A stretch of DNA of 64,000 nucleotides, from assembly GCA_012800795.1 (NCBI GenBank), contig JAAZIQ010000079.1, positions 18,158 to 82,157 of the forward strand, written 5' to 3'. Positions within the stretch are counted from its first letter, which is position 1; each line of letters opens with the position of its first letter. The DNA is from Bacillota bacterium. Lineage in GTDB: Bacteria > Bacillota > Dethiobacteria > Dethiobacterales > Dethiobacteraceae. This document shows, one piece after another, positions 57,497 to 64,000 of the stretch. A model generated the notes under the pieces. It saw only the letters and a list, made by a program, of their open reading frames with translations. It was not told the DNA's origin and did no database searches. A program made the position numbers and the translations under genes.

Positions 57497-58324
57497 TTGA
57501 AACTAACTACCTTTAGCGCTTTTAAAATAACATCAATTTTATTAGTAGTTATTGCTCTGATTTTGATAGCATATTTTCTAAACTTCGGCAATCGAATTTA
57601 TCGTCATTTTTATGGTGTTAAAGCAGGGGTGACATTAAATGGCCTGCCCATGGAAAAATTATTGGCTGCCGAGGTAAGAAAAAAAGTTGAAAAAATGGCT
57701 TTAGCCATTGACCGAGCACCACGAAATGCCCGCTATGAGCAAAGCACTGATACAATTATCCCTGAAGAAGTTGGTTTGCAGGTGGATGTAGATGCTACAG
57801 TAAAGGCAGTTATGGAAGCAGAAAAGGGGGAAAAAGTAGAACTTGTAGTACTGCGGCTGGAGCCGGAAATCACTGCCGATATTTTCCACTCCATAAACAA
57901 AAAGATTGCTTCTTTTAGTACCAGTGGTGGTGGGGGAGCCGGAAGGACAGATAATTTATATGTTGCCGCAAAATACATGAATGGTACCATTTTAGCACCC
58001 GGTGACGTTTTTTCGTTTAATAAAGTAACCGGACCCCGCACATTTGAACGGGGCTACAGCATGGCTCCGGTGGTAGGAGGAATGGGGATAGGGGGCGGCG
58101 TCTGTCAAGTAGCCACCACCATTTATAATGCAGCACTACAGGCGAATCTTGAAATTGTAGAGCGCCATCCACACAGCATCCGTGTTGGTTATGTGCCTCC
58201 CGGTAGGGATGCCACGGTGACAAATTATATAGATTTTAAGTTTCGTAATTCCACAGATAAATTTATTCAAATCCGATCCGGTGCCGGGGGAGGATATGTC
58301 TGGGTACAGTTATGGAGCCAATAG
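57497..58324 (+). CDS. VanW family protein with PG-binding_4-like domain
   Basis: About 275 residues. Membrane helix (about 8-30), the same approx. 95-residue domain as in the upstream protein ([37 protein letters not shown]), then the VanW domain with [38 protein letters not shown] and [17 protein letters not shown]. Exact role unknown; the family includes VanW of glycopeptide-resistance clusters and spore proteins such as YoaR. A GTG at 57488 is in frame, but TTG 57497 is better spaced from GGGGAG. Confidence 0.87.
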   Translation: MKLTTFSAFKITSILLVVIALILIAYFLNFGNRIYRHFYGVKAGVTLNGLPMEKLLAAEVRKKVEKMALAIDRAPRNARYEQSTDTIIPEEVGLQVDVDATVKAVMEAEKGEKVELVVLRLEPEITADIFHSINKKIASFSTSGGGGAGRTDNLYVAAKYMNGTILAPGDVFSFNKVTGPRTFERGYSMAPVVGGMGIGGGVCQVATTIYNAALQANLEIVERHPHSIRVGYVPPGRDATVTNYIDFKFRNSTDKFIQIRSGAGGGYVWVQLWSQ

Positions 58325-58389
58325 TATTGACAAATGAGAAAAATAAAAGTAAGCTGGGGACGACTACGAAGCTGGAAGGAGTTAAAGTA

Positions 58390-58833
58390 ATGTGTACAGT
58401 ATACCTGCGTAAACTTCCCCATGCAGTTGATCTGCCGCTACCGGATTATATGACAGAAGGAGCAGCCGGAATGGACTTAATGGCTGCCATAGAAAAGCCG
58501 CAAATTTTAGAACCAGGCACAAGAGTGCTGATTCCAACAGGATTGCAGCTTGCTCTGCCACAGGGATTTGAAGGCCAAGTACGTCCCCGCAGTGGTTTAG
58601 CCTTAAAATACGGCATTACTGTTCTTAACAGCCCCGGCACTATAGATGCCGATTACAGGGGGGAGATTAAGGTTATCCTCATTAACTTGGGGCAGGAAAC
58701 TTACGTCATTAACCGGGGAGACCGTATTGCCCAACTGGTAGTGGCTCCAATAGTAAAGGTGAAATTGTTACCATGTGAGGAATTACCTGCCAGCAGCCGA
58801 GGCAGTGCAGGCTTTGGTCATACAGGAAGATAG
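58390..58833 (+). CDS. dut: dUTP diphosphatase
   Basis: Trimeric dUTPase that keeps uracil out of DNA. 147 residues from the ATG at 58390 behind GGAAGGAG; the longer frame overlaps the VanW gene. All five motifs: [44 protein letters not shown] and [11 protein letters not shown] perfect -35 TTGACA at 58327 has only a poor -10 (TAAGCT), so I do not claim a promoter. Confidence 0.96.
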   Translation: MCTVYLRKLPHAVDLPLPDYMTEGAAGMDLMAAIEKPQILEPGTRVLIPTGLQLALPQGFEGQVRPRSGLALKYGITVLNSPGTIDADYRGEIKVILINLGQETYVINRGDRIAQLVVAPIVKVKLLPCEELPASSRGSAGFGHTGR

Positions 58834-58862
58834 TTTTAAAAAGACAGAAGGGGGAGAAGCTT

Positions 58863-59171
58863 TTGATACCGTTTTATTGTTTACTTCTTTTATTAACTAT
58901 TTCACTTTATCTGCGTATTTCGGATAAAAAGCGTACAGCTTATACGGTGCCGGAACATGCCAAGTCCTCCCCCTTTTCTGAAGCCCTGCAGGAGCTTATT
59001 GGCCAGGCTGGGGGAATATATTTATCATTGGTGCTGTTGGTTTCTTTTTTACAAATTAATATTTCCGAACGCTGGAATATTGTCGGTTTAGAGATCGAAC
59101 CTCTTGCTTTTTTAGCCCTTCTTCTTGCTGCCGTACAGCCGCTTCTATTAATGATTTACCGCAATATTTAA
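58863..59171 (+). CDS. hypothetical small membrane protein
   Basis: 102 residues, no family recognised. Three hydrophobic segments (about 1-17, 52-66 and 78-97), with a polar loop between the first and second. TTG start 6-8 bases after GGGGGAG. It sits between dut and ymxH with short gaps, so part of the same transcription unit. Confidence 0.6.
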   Translation: MIPFYCLLLLLTISLYLRISDKKRTAYTVPEHAKSSPFSEALQELIGQAGGIYLSLVLLVSFLQINISERWNIVGLEIEPLAFLALLLAAVQPLLLMIYRNI

Positions 59172-59184
59172 GGAGTTGGTGTGA

Positions 59185-59454
59185 GTGGAACTGTCAGAGT
59201 TTTCGCGGAAAGAAATAATCAATCTGCATGATGGTTCTCGACTCGGTTATGTTGGTGATTCGGATCTGGTCATTGATGATTTAACCGGATACATTCAATC
59301 AATTATTATTTATCCCAAAGGTATAAGAGGGAAAAATTCAGCTCAGCGGGAACTTGTAATTCCATGGAGTGCTGTAAAAAAAATTGGTGAAGAAATTTTA
59401 GTAGTTGATATTGCGCCTAAGCAAAAATTGCGCAAGTACTCGCATTATGAATAA
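59185..59454 (+). CDS. ymxH: YlmC/YmxH family sporulation protein (PRC-barrel)
   Basis: 89 residues, a PRC-barrel-like fold: MELSEFSRKEIINLHDGSRLGYVGD and VIPWSAVKKIGEEILVVD. Members are linked to sporulation but biochemically uncharacterised; in Bacillus the gene lies just before spoVFA, as here. GTG start 9 bases after AAGGAG. Its stop is 2 bases before the 14-bp hairpin described separately. Confidence 0.9.
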   Translation: MELSEFSRKEIINLHDGSRLGYVGDSDLVIDDLTGYIQSIIIYPKGIRGKNSAQRELVIPWSAVKKIGEEILVVDIAPKQKLRKYSHYE

Positions 59455-59456
59455 TG

Positions 59457-59509
59457 CCTCCTTTTCGGTCGATACTAGAAAAGAAGAAAAGACCGAAAAG
59501 GAGGTTTTT
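59457..59509 (+). promoter_or_regulatory. hairpin that is both terminator-like and covers the next gene's ribosome site
   Basis: CCTCCTTTTCGGTC (59457-59470) pairs perfectly with GACCGAAAAGGAGG (59491-59504), 20-base loop, then TTTTT. The 3' arm contains AAAGGAGG, the only Shine-Dalgarno of the following TTG start at 59513. Confidence 0.75.
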
Positions 59510-59512
59510 CCC

Positions 59513-59989
59513 TTGCAAACAGTTGTAGGTTTATTTCGCGCCAGAGAACAAGCAGAAGAGGCAATACGTGAATTAAGGGCGCGTGATTTTGAAGAAATGG
59601 ATATTTCATTAATAGCACGTGATGAGGAAAATAGGCAGAATGACAGTTTCAGTGAACAAAATTTAGCAGACGGCACCGTTACGGGTGGAGCCATTGGCGG
59701 GCTTGCCGGGTTGCTAGCCGGTGCCGGAGCTCTTCTTATTCCGGGAATTGGTCCCATTATTGCTGCCGGTCCACTGGCCGGGGCACTGACTGGCGCTGTT
59801 ACCGGTGGTATAGCCGGTGGCTTAATTGATTTCGGCATCCCGGAAGAAGAAGGGGAACGCTACGAGCAGGAAATTCACCGCGGCAATATTATGGTGGCAG
59901 TAGAAGCAGAAGAAAATCTGGAAGATGAAGTAATGTCTGTTTTCCATGAGAATGGCGCTTTTGATGTAAAAATATGGGGACATGATTAG
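59513..59989 (+). CDS. general-stress-protein-17M-like protein with glycine-zipper membrane segment
   Basis: 158 residues. N-terminal YflT/GSP17M-like alpha/beta domain (VVGLFRAREQAEEAIREL, DISLIARDEE). Central glycine-zipper stretch (about 62-105: GGAIGGLAGLLAGAG, AGALTGAVTGGIAGG), probably membrane-inserting, then a C-terminal alpha/beta repeat with NIMVAVEAEE. The frame is open upstream to 59405, but the TTG at 59513 is 8 bases after AAAGGAGG. Own transcription unit, locked by the upstream hairpin and closed by a terminator. Confidence 0.8.
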   Translation: MQTVVGLFRAREQAEEAIRELRARDFEEMDISLIARDEENRQNDSFSEQNLADGTVTGGAIGGLAGLLAGAGALLIPGIGPIIAAGPLAGALTGAVTGGIAGGLIDFGIPEEEGERYEQEIHRGNIMVAVEAEENLEDEVMSVFHENGAFDVKIWGHD

Positions 59990-60008
59990 TAGTTAGTTCA
60001 GAATTTTG

Positions 60009-60042
60009 ATGTCAGCTTTCAGTAGAAAGCTGACATTTTTTT
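60009..60042 (+). terminator. intrinsic terminator after the stress-protein gene
   Basis: ATGTCAGCTTTC / GAAAGCTGACAT, 12 bp, AGTA loop, seven T. Confidence 0.93.
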
Positions 60043-60073
60043 ATTACACTAAATGAATGGTTTTGGCCGCTGT

Positions 60074-60103
60074 CACCCTTTGATGCTCACTTCTCATATA
60101 TTA
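60074..60103 (+). promoter_or_regulatory. predicted sigma-K promoter for the dipicolinate synthase operon
   Basis: CACC at 60074-60077, 17-base spacer, CATATATTA at 60095-60103, a perfect CATAnnnTA. Bacillus spoVF is sigma-K dependent, so function and context agree. Confidence 0.65.
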
Positions 60104-60134
60104 AAATAAACGGATCGCAGATGGAGGGAAGATT

Positions 60135-61022
60135 TTGCTTAGTTCAATATTACACAATTTACATATTGTTGTATTGGGTGGTGATTTGCGAGAAATTACC
60201 ATAGCAGCAGAATTGGCAGCCAGAGGTGCCAAGGTTTCACTTTTGGGTTTCGATTTATATCAAGGGGAAATATATTCAAAAATTCATAAAGGTCTGCCGG
60301 AAAAGGCAGAAGTTGTTATTTTACCCTTACCGGGAATTTTCCCCGATCACAGCATTTATGCACCCTACAGTGCAGAAAAAATAGATATATTTTCCATCGA
60401 GTATTTATTACAGCCGAAAATTAAATTGTTTTGCGGCAAGATGCCAGAACTTACTCTACAATATTTACAAAAATTAGGTGTAAAGGTGCTGCTGACTGCT
60501 AATTTGCCGGAAGTGGCAATCTATAATGCCGTTCCCACGGCCGAAGGGGCGGTGGAAACGGCCATGCGTGAAGCAAAGATAACAATTTTTGGCAGCAGCA
60601 TCTTAATTACGGGTTTTGGACGCTGTGCCAAATATTTAGCTCGTATTTTAAAAGCGCTGGGGGCCAGTATTACTATTGCAGCACGTAAAAAAGAAGATTT
60701 AGTAGAGGCTTTAACTTTTGGTTATCAAGGAATAAATTTAGCGAAAATTCCGGCTTATGCCGCTGAATATGATTTTATTTTTAATACAGTGCCCTCTTTA
60801 GTACTAACAGAGCAAGTTTTAGCTCAATTAAAAAAGGATGCATTAATTTTTGATCTTGCCTCTTCGCCTGGGGGAACAGATTTTGCTGCGGCAGAAAAGC
60901 TAGGGATAAGAGCTCAATTGCTGCCCGGTTTGCCCGGTAAAGCAGCTCCGGTGAGTGCAGGCAAAAAGCTGACTGAAATTTATCTGTATTATCTTGAAGA
61001 GGAGAAAGGAGGGAAACAATGA
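60135..61022 (+). CDS. spoVFA: dipicolinate synthase subunit A
   Basis: Dehydrogenase-like subunit (DpaA) that, with DpaB, makes dipicolinic acid from dihydroxy-tetrahydrodipicolinate in the mother cell. 295 residues with two Rossmann-like parts: VVLGGDLREITIAAELAARG and GSSILITGFGRCAKYLARIL. TTG start behind GGAGGG. The downstream subunit overlaps by 4 bases (ATGA). A sigma-K promoter precedes it. Confidence 0.95.
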   Translation: MLSSILHNLHIVVLGGDLREITIAAELAARGAKVSLLGFDLYQGEIYSKIHKGLPEKAEVVILPLPGIFPDHSIYAPYSAEKIDIFSIEYLLQPKIKLFCGKMPELTLQYLQKLGVKVLLTANLPEVAIYNAVPTAEGAVETAMREAKITIFGSSILITGFGRCAKYLARILKALGASITIAARKKEDLVEALTFGYQGINLAKIPAYAAEYDFIFNTVPSLVLTEQVLAQLKKDALIFDLASSPGGTDFAAAEKLGIRAQLLPGLPGKAAPVSAGKKLTEIYLYYLEEEKGGKQ

Positions 61023-61630
61023 GGCTCAAGGGCAAAAAAATTGGTTTTGGCGTCACCGGTTCTCACTGTACACTCGAGGAAATTTTCCCGGAGATTGATA
61101 AGCTTATAGCAGAAGGGGCAGAAATCTATCCGGTAATTTCTCCGGCTATAGATTTAACCGATACACGCTTCGGTGATGCCATCGAGTGGAAAACAAAACT
61201 TGTAAAAAGCACAGGCAGAAAATTAATTAACAGTATAACCGGAGCAGAACCGCTGGGTCCCAGTAATTTACTGGATGCTTATGTAATTGCTCCTTGTACC
61301 GGTAATACAATGGCAAAATTAGCATGCGGTATTACAGACACTCCTGTACTCATGGGAGCCAAAGCCCATCTGCGCAATCAAAAACCTTTAATTATTGCCG
61401 TATCGACCAACGACGGTCTGGGGCTTAATGCTAAAAACATTGGTATTTTACTCAACACAAAAAATATCTATTTTGTGCCATTTGGCCAAGATAATCCTTT
61501 TTCCAAGCCTAATTCGCTCATTGCTAAAATGGAGCTGTTAACAGAAACTGTTATCGCAGCTTTGGAAAACCGCCAATTACAGCCTGTCTTAGTAAATTTA
61601 ACTAAAGAGGAATTTGAATTTGGACGTTAG
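61019..61630 (+). CDS. spoVFB: dipicolinate synthase subunit B
   Basis: Flavoprotein-fold subunit (DpaB), 203 residues. GFGVTGSHCTLEEIFPEI opens the fold; PCTGNTMAKLACGITDTPVL follows. ATG overlaps the spoVFA stop. Thirteen bases before dapG, so DPA synthesis is co-expressed with aspartokinase during sporulation. Confidence 0.95.
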   Translation: MRLKGKKIGFGVTGSHCTLEEIFPEIDKLIAEGAEIYPVISPAIDLTDTRFGDAIEWKTKLVKSTGRKLINSITGAEPLGPSNLLDAYVIAPCTGNTMAKLACGITDTPVLMGAKAHLRNQKPLIIAVSTNDGLGLNAKNIGILLNTKNIYFVPFGQDNPFSKPNSLIAKMELLTETVIAALENRQLQPVLVNLTKEEFEFGR

Positions 61631-61643
61631 AAGGTGAATTAAG

Positions 61644-62858
61644 GTGCGTATACTTGTGCAAAAATTTGGCGGATCGTCACTAGCGACGCTGGAGCTCAGA
61701 CAGCAAGCCTTGCAGCATATTTTACAAGCATACGAAAAAGGGAAAAAAATAGTGGTTGTTGTCTCAGCGATGGGGCGTAAGGGCGATAGTTTTGCAACTG
61801 ATACTTTATTGGATTTTTTTTCTCAAATTGTGGTAAATCCTCCGCTACGTGAAAAGGATTTGGTGCTTTCTTGTGGAGAAGTTATAGCCGCAGCCGTTAT
61901 GGCTGCTGAAATAAAGCAGGCAGGTTATGCTGCCATTGCTTTAACGGGCTGGCAAGCCGGGGTGATAACAGATGAAGATTTTGGGCAGGCCGAAATAATT
62001 CGTATTAAAAAAGAACGTATTTTAAAGCAGCTGCAGGAAGGTAAGATTGTTGTTGTTGCCGGTTTCCAGGGAGCCAGTGAAAATGGGGAAATTACCACCT
62101 TGGGAAGAGGTGGTTCAGATACTTCAGCCGTGGCCATTGCTGCAGCCCTGGGAGCTGAACAAGTGGAAATCTATTCAGATGTTTCAGCAGTAATGACAGC
62201 AGATCCGCGAATAGTTCCCGAAGCAAGGCCAATAAAAAACATTGGCTACCAAGAGGTTCTACAGATGGCCCGAGAGGGAGCCAAAATTATTCATCCTCGG
62301 GCTATAGATATTGCCTTACAGTATAATTTACCATTACTGTTAAAAAAGACTGGTGATCCGAGCCCGGGGACATTAGTCACCCATCAAAGAATAAATGACG
62401 GGAAATCTTTAATTAATAAACCTAAAGTTGTAACGGGCATTACCCATGTAACAGGTTTGGCACAGATAAGTTTCCCTAAGATTGATAAGCATCAATTAGA
62501 AGAAATATTAAAACAATTTTCTGCTGCTGGCATCAGTATTGACTTAATTAACTTTTCGCCGCAGGAGAAAATGTTTACAGTTAACTGTACAGAGTGCAGC
62601 AGGGTGAGACAGATACTGCATGCCCATGGGTTTGATGCACAAATTAAAGAAGGCGTGGCAAAAGTGACGGTGGTAGGTTCCGGTATTCGGGGTGTACCCG
62701 GTGTTATGTCAATGATAGTAACCGCCTTAAATCGAGCACAAATACCAATTTTACAGACGGCGGATTCACATATCAATATTTCTTGTTTAATACCTGAAAA
62801 AGATGTGTCAAAAGCTGTTCGTTTTTTACACCGGGAATTTGGTTTAGATGAAGAATAA
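61644..62858 (+). CDS. dapG: aspartate kinase
   Basis: First step of the aspartate pathway to lysine, diaminopimelate and DPA. 404 residues, monofunctional with C-terminal ACT domains (from about 262). KFGGSSLATLELR and TLGRGGSDTSAVAIAAALGAE are kinase motifs. Position behind spoVFAB and before dapA matches Bacillus dapG; asd, present there, is missing here. GTG start behind AAGGTG. Confidence 0.94.
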   Translation: MRILVQKFGGSSLATLELRQQALQHILQAYEKGKKIVVVVSAMGRKGDSFATDTLLDFFSQIVVNPPLREKDLVLSCGEVIAAAVMAAEIKQAGYAAIALTGWQAGVITDEDFGQAEIIRIKKERILKQLQEGKIVVVAGFQGASENGEITTLGRGGSDTSAVAIAAALGAEQVEIYSDVSAVMTADPRIVPEARPIKNIGYQEVLQMAREGAKIIHPRAIDIALQYNLPLLLKKTGDPSPGTLVTHQRINDGKSLINKPKVVTGITHVTGLAQISFPKIDKHQLEEILKQFSAAGISIDLINFSPQEKMFTVNCTECSRVRQILHAHGFDAQIKEGVAKVTVVGSGIRGVPGVMSMIVTALNRAQIPILQTADSHINISCLIPEKDVSKAVRFLHREFGLDEE

Positions 62859-62859
62859 A

Positions 62860-62888
62860 TTGAAAAATTGAAAAGAGTTTGTTATAAT
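62860..62888 (+). promoter_or_regulatory. strong predicted sigma-A promoter for dapA
   Basis: TTGAAA at 62860-62865, 17 bases, TATAAT at 62883-62888 with extended TGT. It begins 2 bases after the dapG stop, so dapA is transcribed also outside sporulation. Confidence 0.8.
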
Positions 62889-62928
62889 GGCATATTATAG
62901 TCTACTGAAAAGAGATGAGGTGACTTTA

Positions 62929-63816
62929 TTGAATGCACCTTTTGGAAAAGTAGTCACTGCCATGATTACGCCGTTTACTGAAAACGGTGAGGTAAGTTAT
63001 GAAAATGCAGCCAAAATTGCCAATTATTTGGTGGAACATGGTAGTGATGCCATCGTTGTGGCGGGAACGACAGGGGAATCACCTAATCTGTCAAATGAGG
63101 AAAAACTAAAATTATTTACCACAGTAGTAAATGCCGTAAAGGGCAAAGCAAAAGTAATTGCCGGAACCGGATCCAACTCAACTAAACAGACAGTGGAACT
63201 GACTAAGCAGGCTGAAGCTTGTGGTGTTGATGGTATCATGCTGGTCGTACCTTACTACAACAAACCTTCCCAGGAAGGTCTATACCGGCATTTTGCAGCC
63301 GTAGCACAGACGACTTTACTGCCTTTAATGCTTTATAATGTGCCAGGTCGTACTGTTACCAATATGGCTGCAGATACTACAGTTCGCTTGGCCAAAACAT
63401 TTGCCAACGTGATTGCAATTAAAGAGGCTAGCGGCGATTTGGAACAAATTGCCCGCATTCGCTGTAACGCACCACAGGATTTCGCCATTTATAGCGGTGA
63501 TGACGCTTTAACGCTGCCCATCTTGGCTGTGGGTGGTTGTGGTGTTGTTTCTGTGGCATCACATATAGTGGGGAAAGAAATAAAGGAAATGATTTCATCA
63601 TATTACTCAGGTGACCACGATAAGGCCTTGGCTATTCATCTTCGCTTATTACCTTTGTTTAAAGCTTTATTTATTACTGCTAATCCTGCGCCCGTTAAAG
63701 GAGCAATGAGAATGCTGGGGCATCAGGTAGGTCCGCTTCGTCTCCCGCTGGTAGATTTAAACCATGAAGAAAAAGAATTAATAAAAAAAGAACTACAGAA
63801 ACTGGGTTATCTTTAA
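62929..63816 (+). CDS. dapA: 4-hydroxy-tetrahydrodipicolinate synthase
   Basis: Condenses pyruvate with aspartate semialdehyde; TIM-barrel lyase. 295 residues from the TTG at 62929, 6 bases after GAGGTGA. The in-frame ATG at 62887 overlaps the -10 of the promoter and lies upstream of the likely transcript start, so it is rejected. VAGTTGESPNLSNEEKL, YNVPGRT and the Schiff-base Lys in AIKEASGDL are present. Feeds both lysine/cell wall and, during sporulation, DPA. Confidence 0.96.
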   Translation: MNAPFGKVVTAMITPFTENGEVSYENAAKIANYLVEHGSDAIVVAGTTGESPNLSNEEKLKLFTTVVNAVKGKAKVIAGTGSNSTKQTVELTKQAEACGVDGIMLVVPYYNKPSQEGLYRHFAAVAQTTLLPLMLYNVPGRTVTNMAADTTVRLAKTFANVIAIKEASGDLEQIARIRCNAPQDFAIYSGDDALTLPILAVGGCGVVSVASHIVGKEIKEMISSYYSGDHDKALAIHLRLLPLFKALFITANPAPVKGAMRMLGHQVGPLRLPLVDLNHEEKELIKKELQKLGYL

Positions 63817-63843
63817 AAAACCGTGTTAACACGGTTTTTTTAT
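63815..63843 (+). terminator. intrinsic terminator after dapA
   Basis: Palindrome AAAAAACCGTGT / ACACGGTTTTTT with a self-complementary centre, then T-rich. The stop codon overlaps the 5' arm. Confidence 0.9.
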
Positions 63844-63930
63844 TTTTTAAAAAACAGCTATTTTTCAATCTATAACGTTAGTGTAAAATTACTATAGGTT
63901 TTTGAAGGAAAAATCTATTTAAAATAGAAA

Positions 63931-63987
63931 GAGGAACCTCACATTCTAGCAGAATGAATACCCCCTAAAAGGAGGCGGAGGTTCCTC
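63931..63987 (+). promoter_or_regulatory. three-helix leader covering both ribosome sites of the last gene
   Basis: GAGGAACCTC (63931-63940) pairs with GAGGTTCCTC (63978-63987), directly abutting the ATG. Inside are ATTCT/AGAAT (63943-63955) and CCT/AGG flanked by CC/GG (63961-63975). Both GGAGG sequences (63971, 63977) are in helices. Confidence 0.55.
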
Positions 63988-64000
63988 ATGGATGTAATTC
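63988..64000 (+). CDS. start of an unidentified gene, cut by window end
   Basis: ATG GAT GTA ATT C gives Met-Asp-Val-Ile and then the window ends. GGAGG lies 6 bases upstream (63977-63981). In Bacillus the neighbour would be another housekeeping gene; Met-Asp-Val-Ile is compatible with, among others, an IS110-family transposase start, but four residues cannot decide. Confidence 0.35.

Noticed and set aside
58327..58355. Promoter for dut (perfect TTGACA)
   Set aside because: The -10 at the right distance is TAAGCT, only half matching, and the spacing to neighbours suggests co-transcription.
61631..61643. Lysine riboswitch upstream of aspartokinase
   Set aside because: Only 13 bases separate spoVFB and dapG; no room, and none upstream of spoVFA.

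Overview
This is a contiguous stretch of core chromosome from a spore-forming, Gram-positive bacterium of the class Clostridia or a near relative (low to moderate GC by eye). Three things point there. The gene order follows the Bacillus subtilis housekeeping blocks priA-def-fmt-rsmB-rlmN-prpC-prkC-rsgA-rpe, dprA-topA-trmFO-xerC-hslV-hslU-codY, and rpsB-tsf-pyrH-frr-uppS-cdsA-dxr-rseP through nusA-infB-rbfA-truB-ribF-rpsO-pnp. Spore genes are present (an alpha/beta SASP, both dipicolinate synthase subunits, a YlmC/YmxH protein and spore-type polysaccharide deacetylases). A DUF116 protein and a YugP-like metallopeptidase sit between fmt and rsmB, an arrangement I associate with Clostridia. The genus cannot be fixed from this window. 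Almost all genes are on the + strand; the only - strand genes are the SASP, one polysaccharide deacetylase lipoprotein and a small beta-rich protein.

Layout. 1-11.7 kb: primosome, N-terminal formyl-methionine cycle, rRNA methyltransferases, the PP2C phosphatase / PASTA kinase pair, RsgA and Rpe, closed by a terminator. 11.9-16.6 kb: ECF sigma with zinc-finger anti-sigma, DNA polymerase I and MutM. 16.7-22 kb: a five-gene oligopeptide/dipeptide ABC importer. 22-24.5 kb: a short isocitrate dehydrogenase meeting a convergent, internally duplicated SASP gene, then a deacetylase lipoprotein. 24.7-33.1 kb: dprA, topA, trmFO, xerC, hslVU, codY. 33.2-41.9 kb: an orphan membrane protein, rpsB-tsf, pyrH-frr, a one-domain PASTA protein, uppS, and lipid/isoprenoid genes with the RseP protease. 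42-52.6 kb: the rimP-nusA-infB operon, rbfA, nrnA, truB, ribF, then rpsO and pnp separated by a structured RNA. 53-55.6 kb: an SsuABC/TauABC-type importer. 55.7-60 kb: two deacetylase-fold proteins, a VanW-domain protein, dut, a small membrane protein, ymxH and a glycine-zipper stress protein. 60.1-63.8 kb: dipicolinate synthase, aspartokinase and dapA, which together lead aspartate into the lysine/DPA branch. The last bases begin an unidentified gene.

The window contains no rRNA, tRNA or CRISPR that I can see, and no gene-free stretch longer than 300 bases. Nine sigma-A-type promoters could be read, all with an extended -10 (TGn). The least explained signals are RNA-level. One is a nested four-helix RNA plus terminator between rpsO and pnp. 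Another is a 14-bp hairpin that looks like both the ymxH terminator and the lock on the next gene's Shine-Dalgarno. The third is a three-helix leader in front of the truncated last gene. At protein level the best are a pseudo-deacetylase whose N-terminal domain is shared with the adjacent VanW protein, a SASP with a duplicated protease-site segment, and a free-standing PASTA protein beside uppS.
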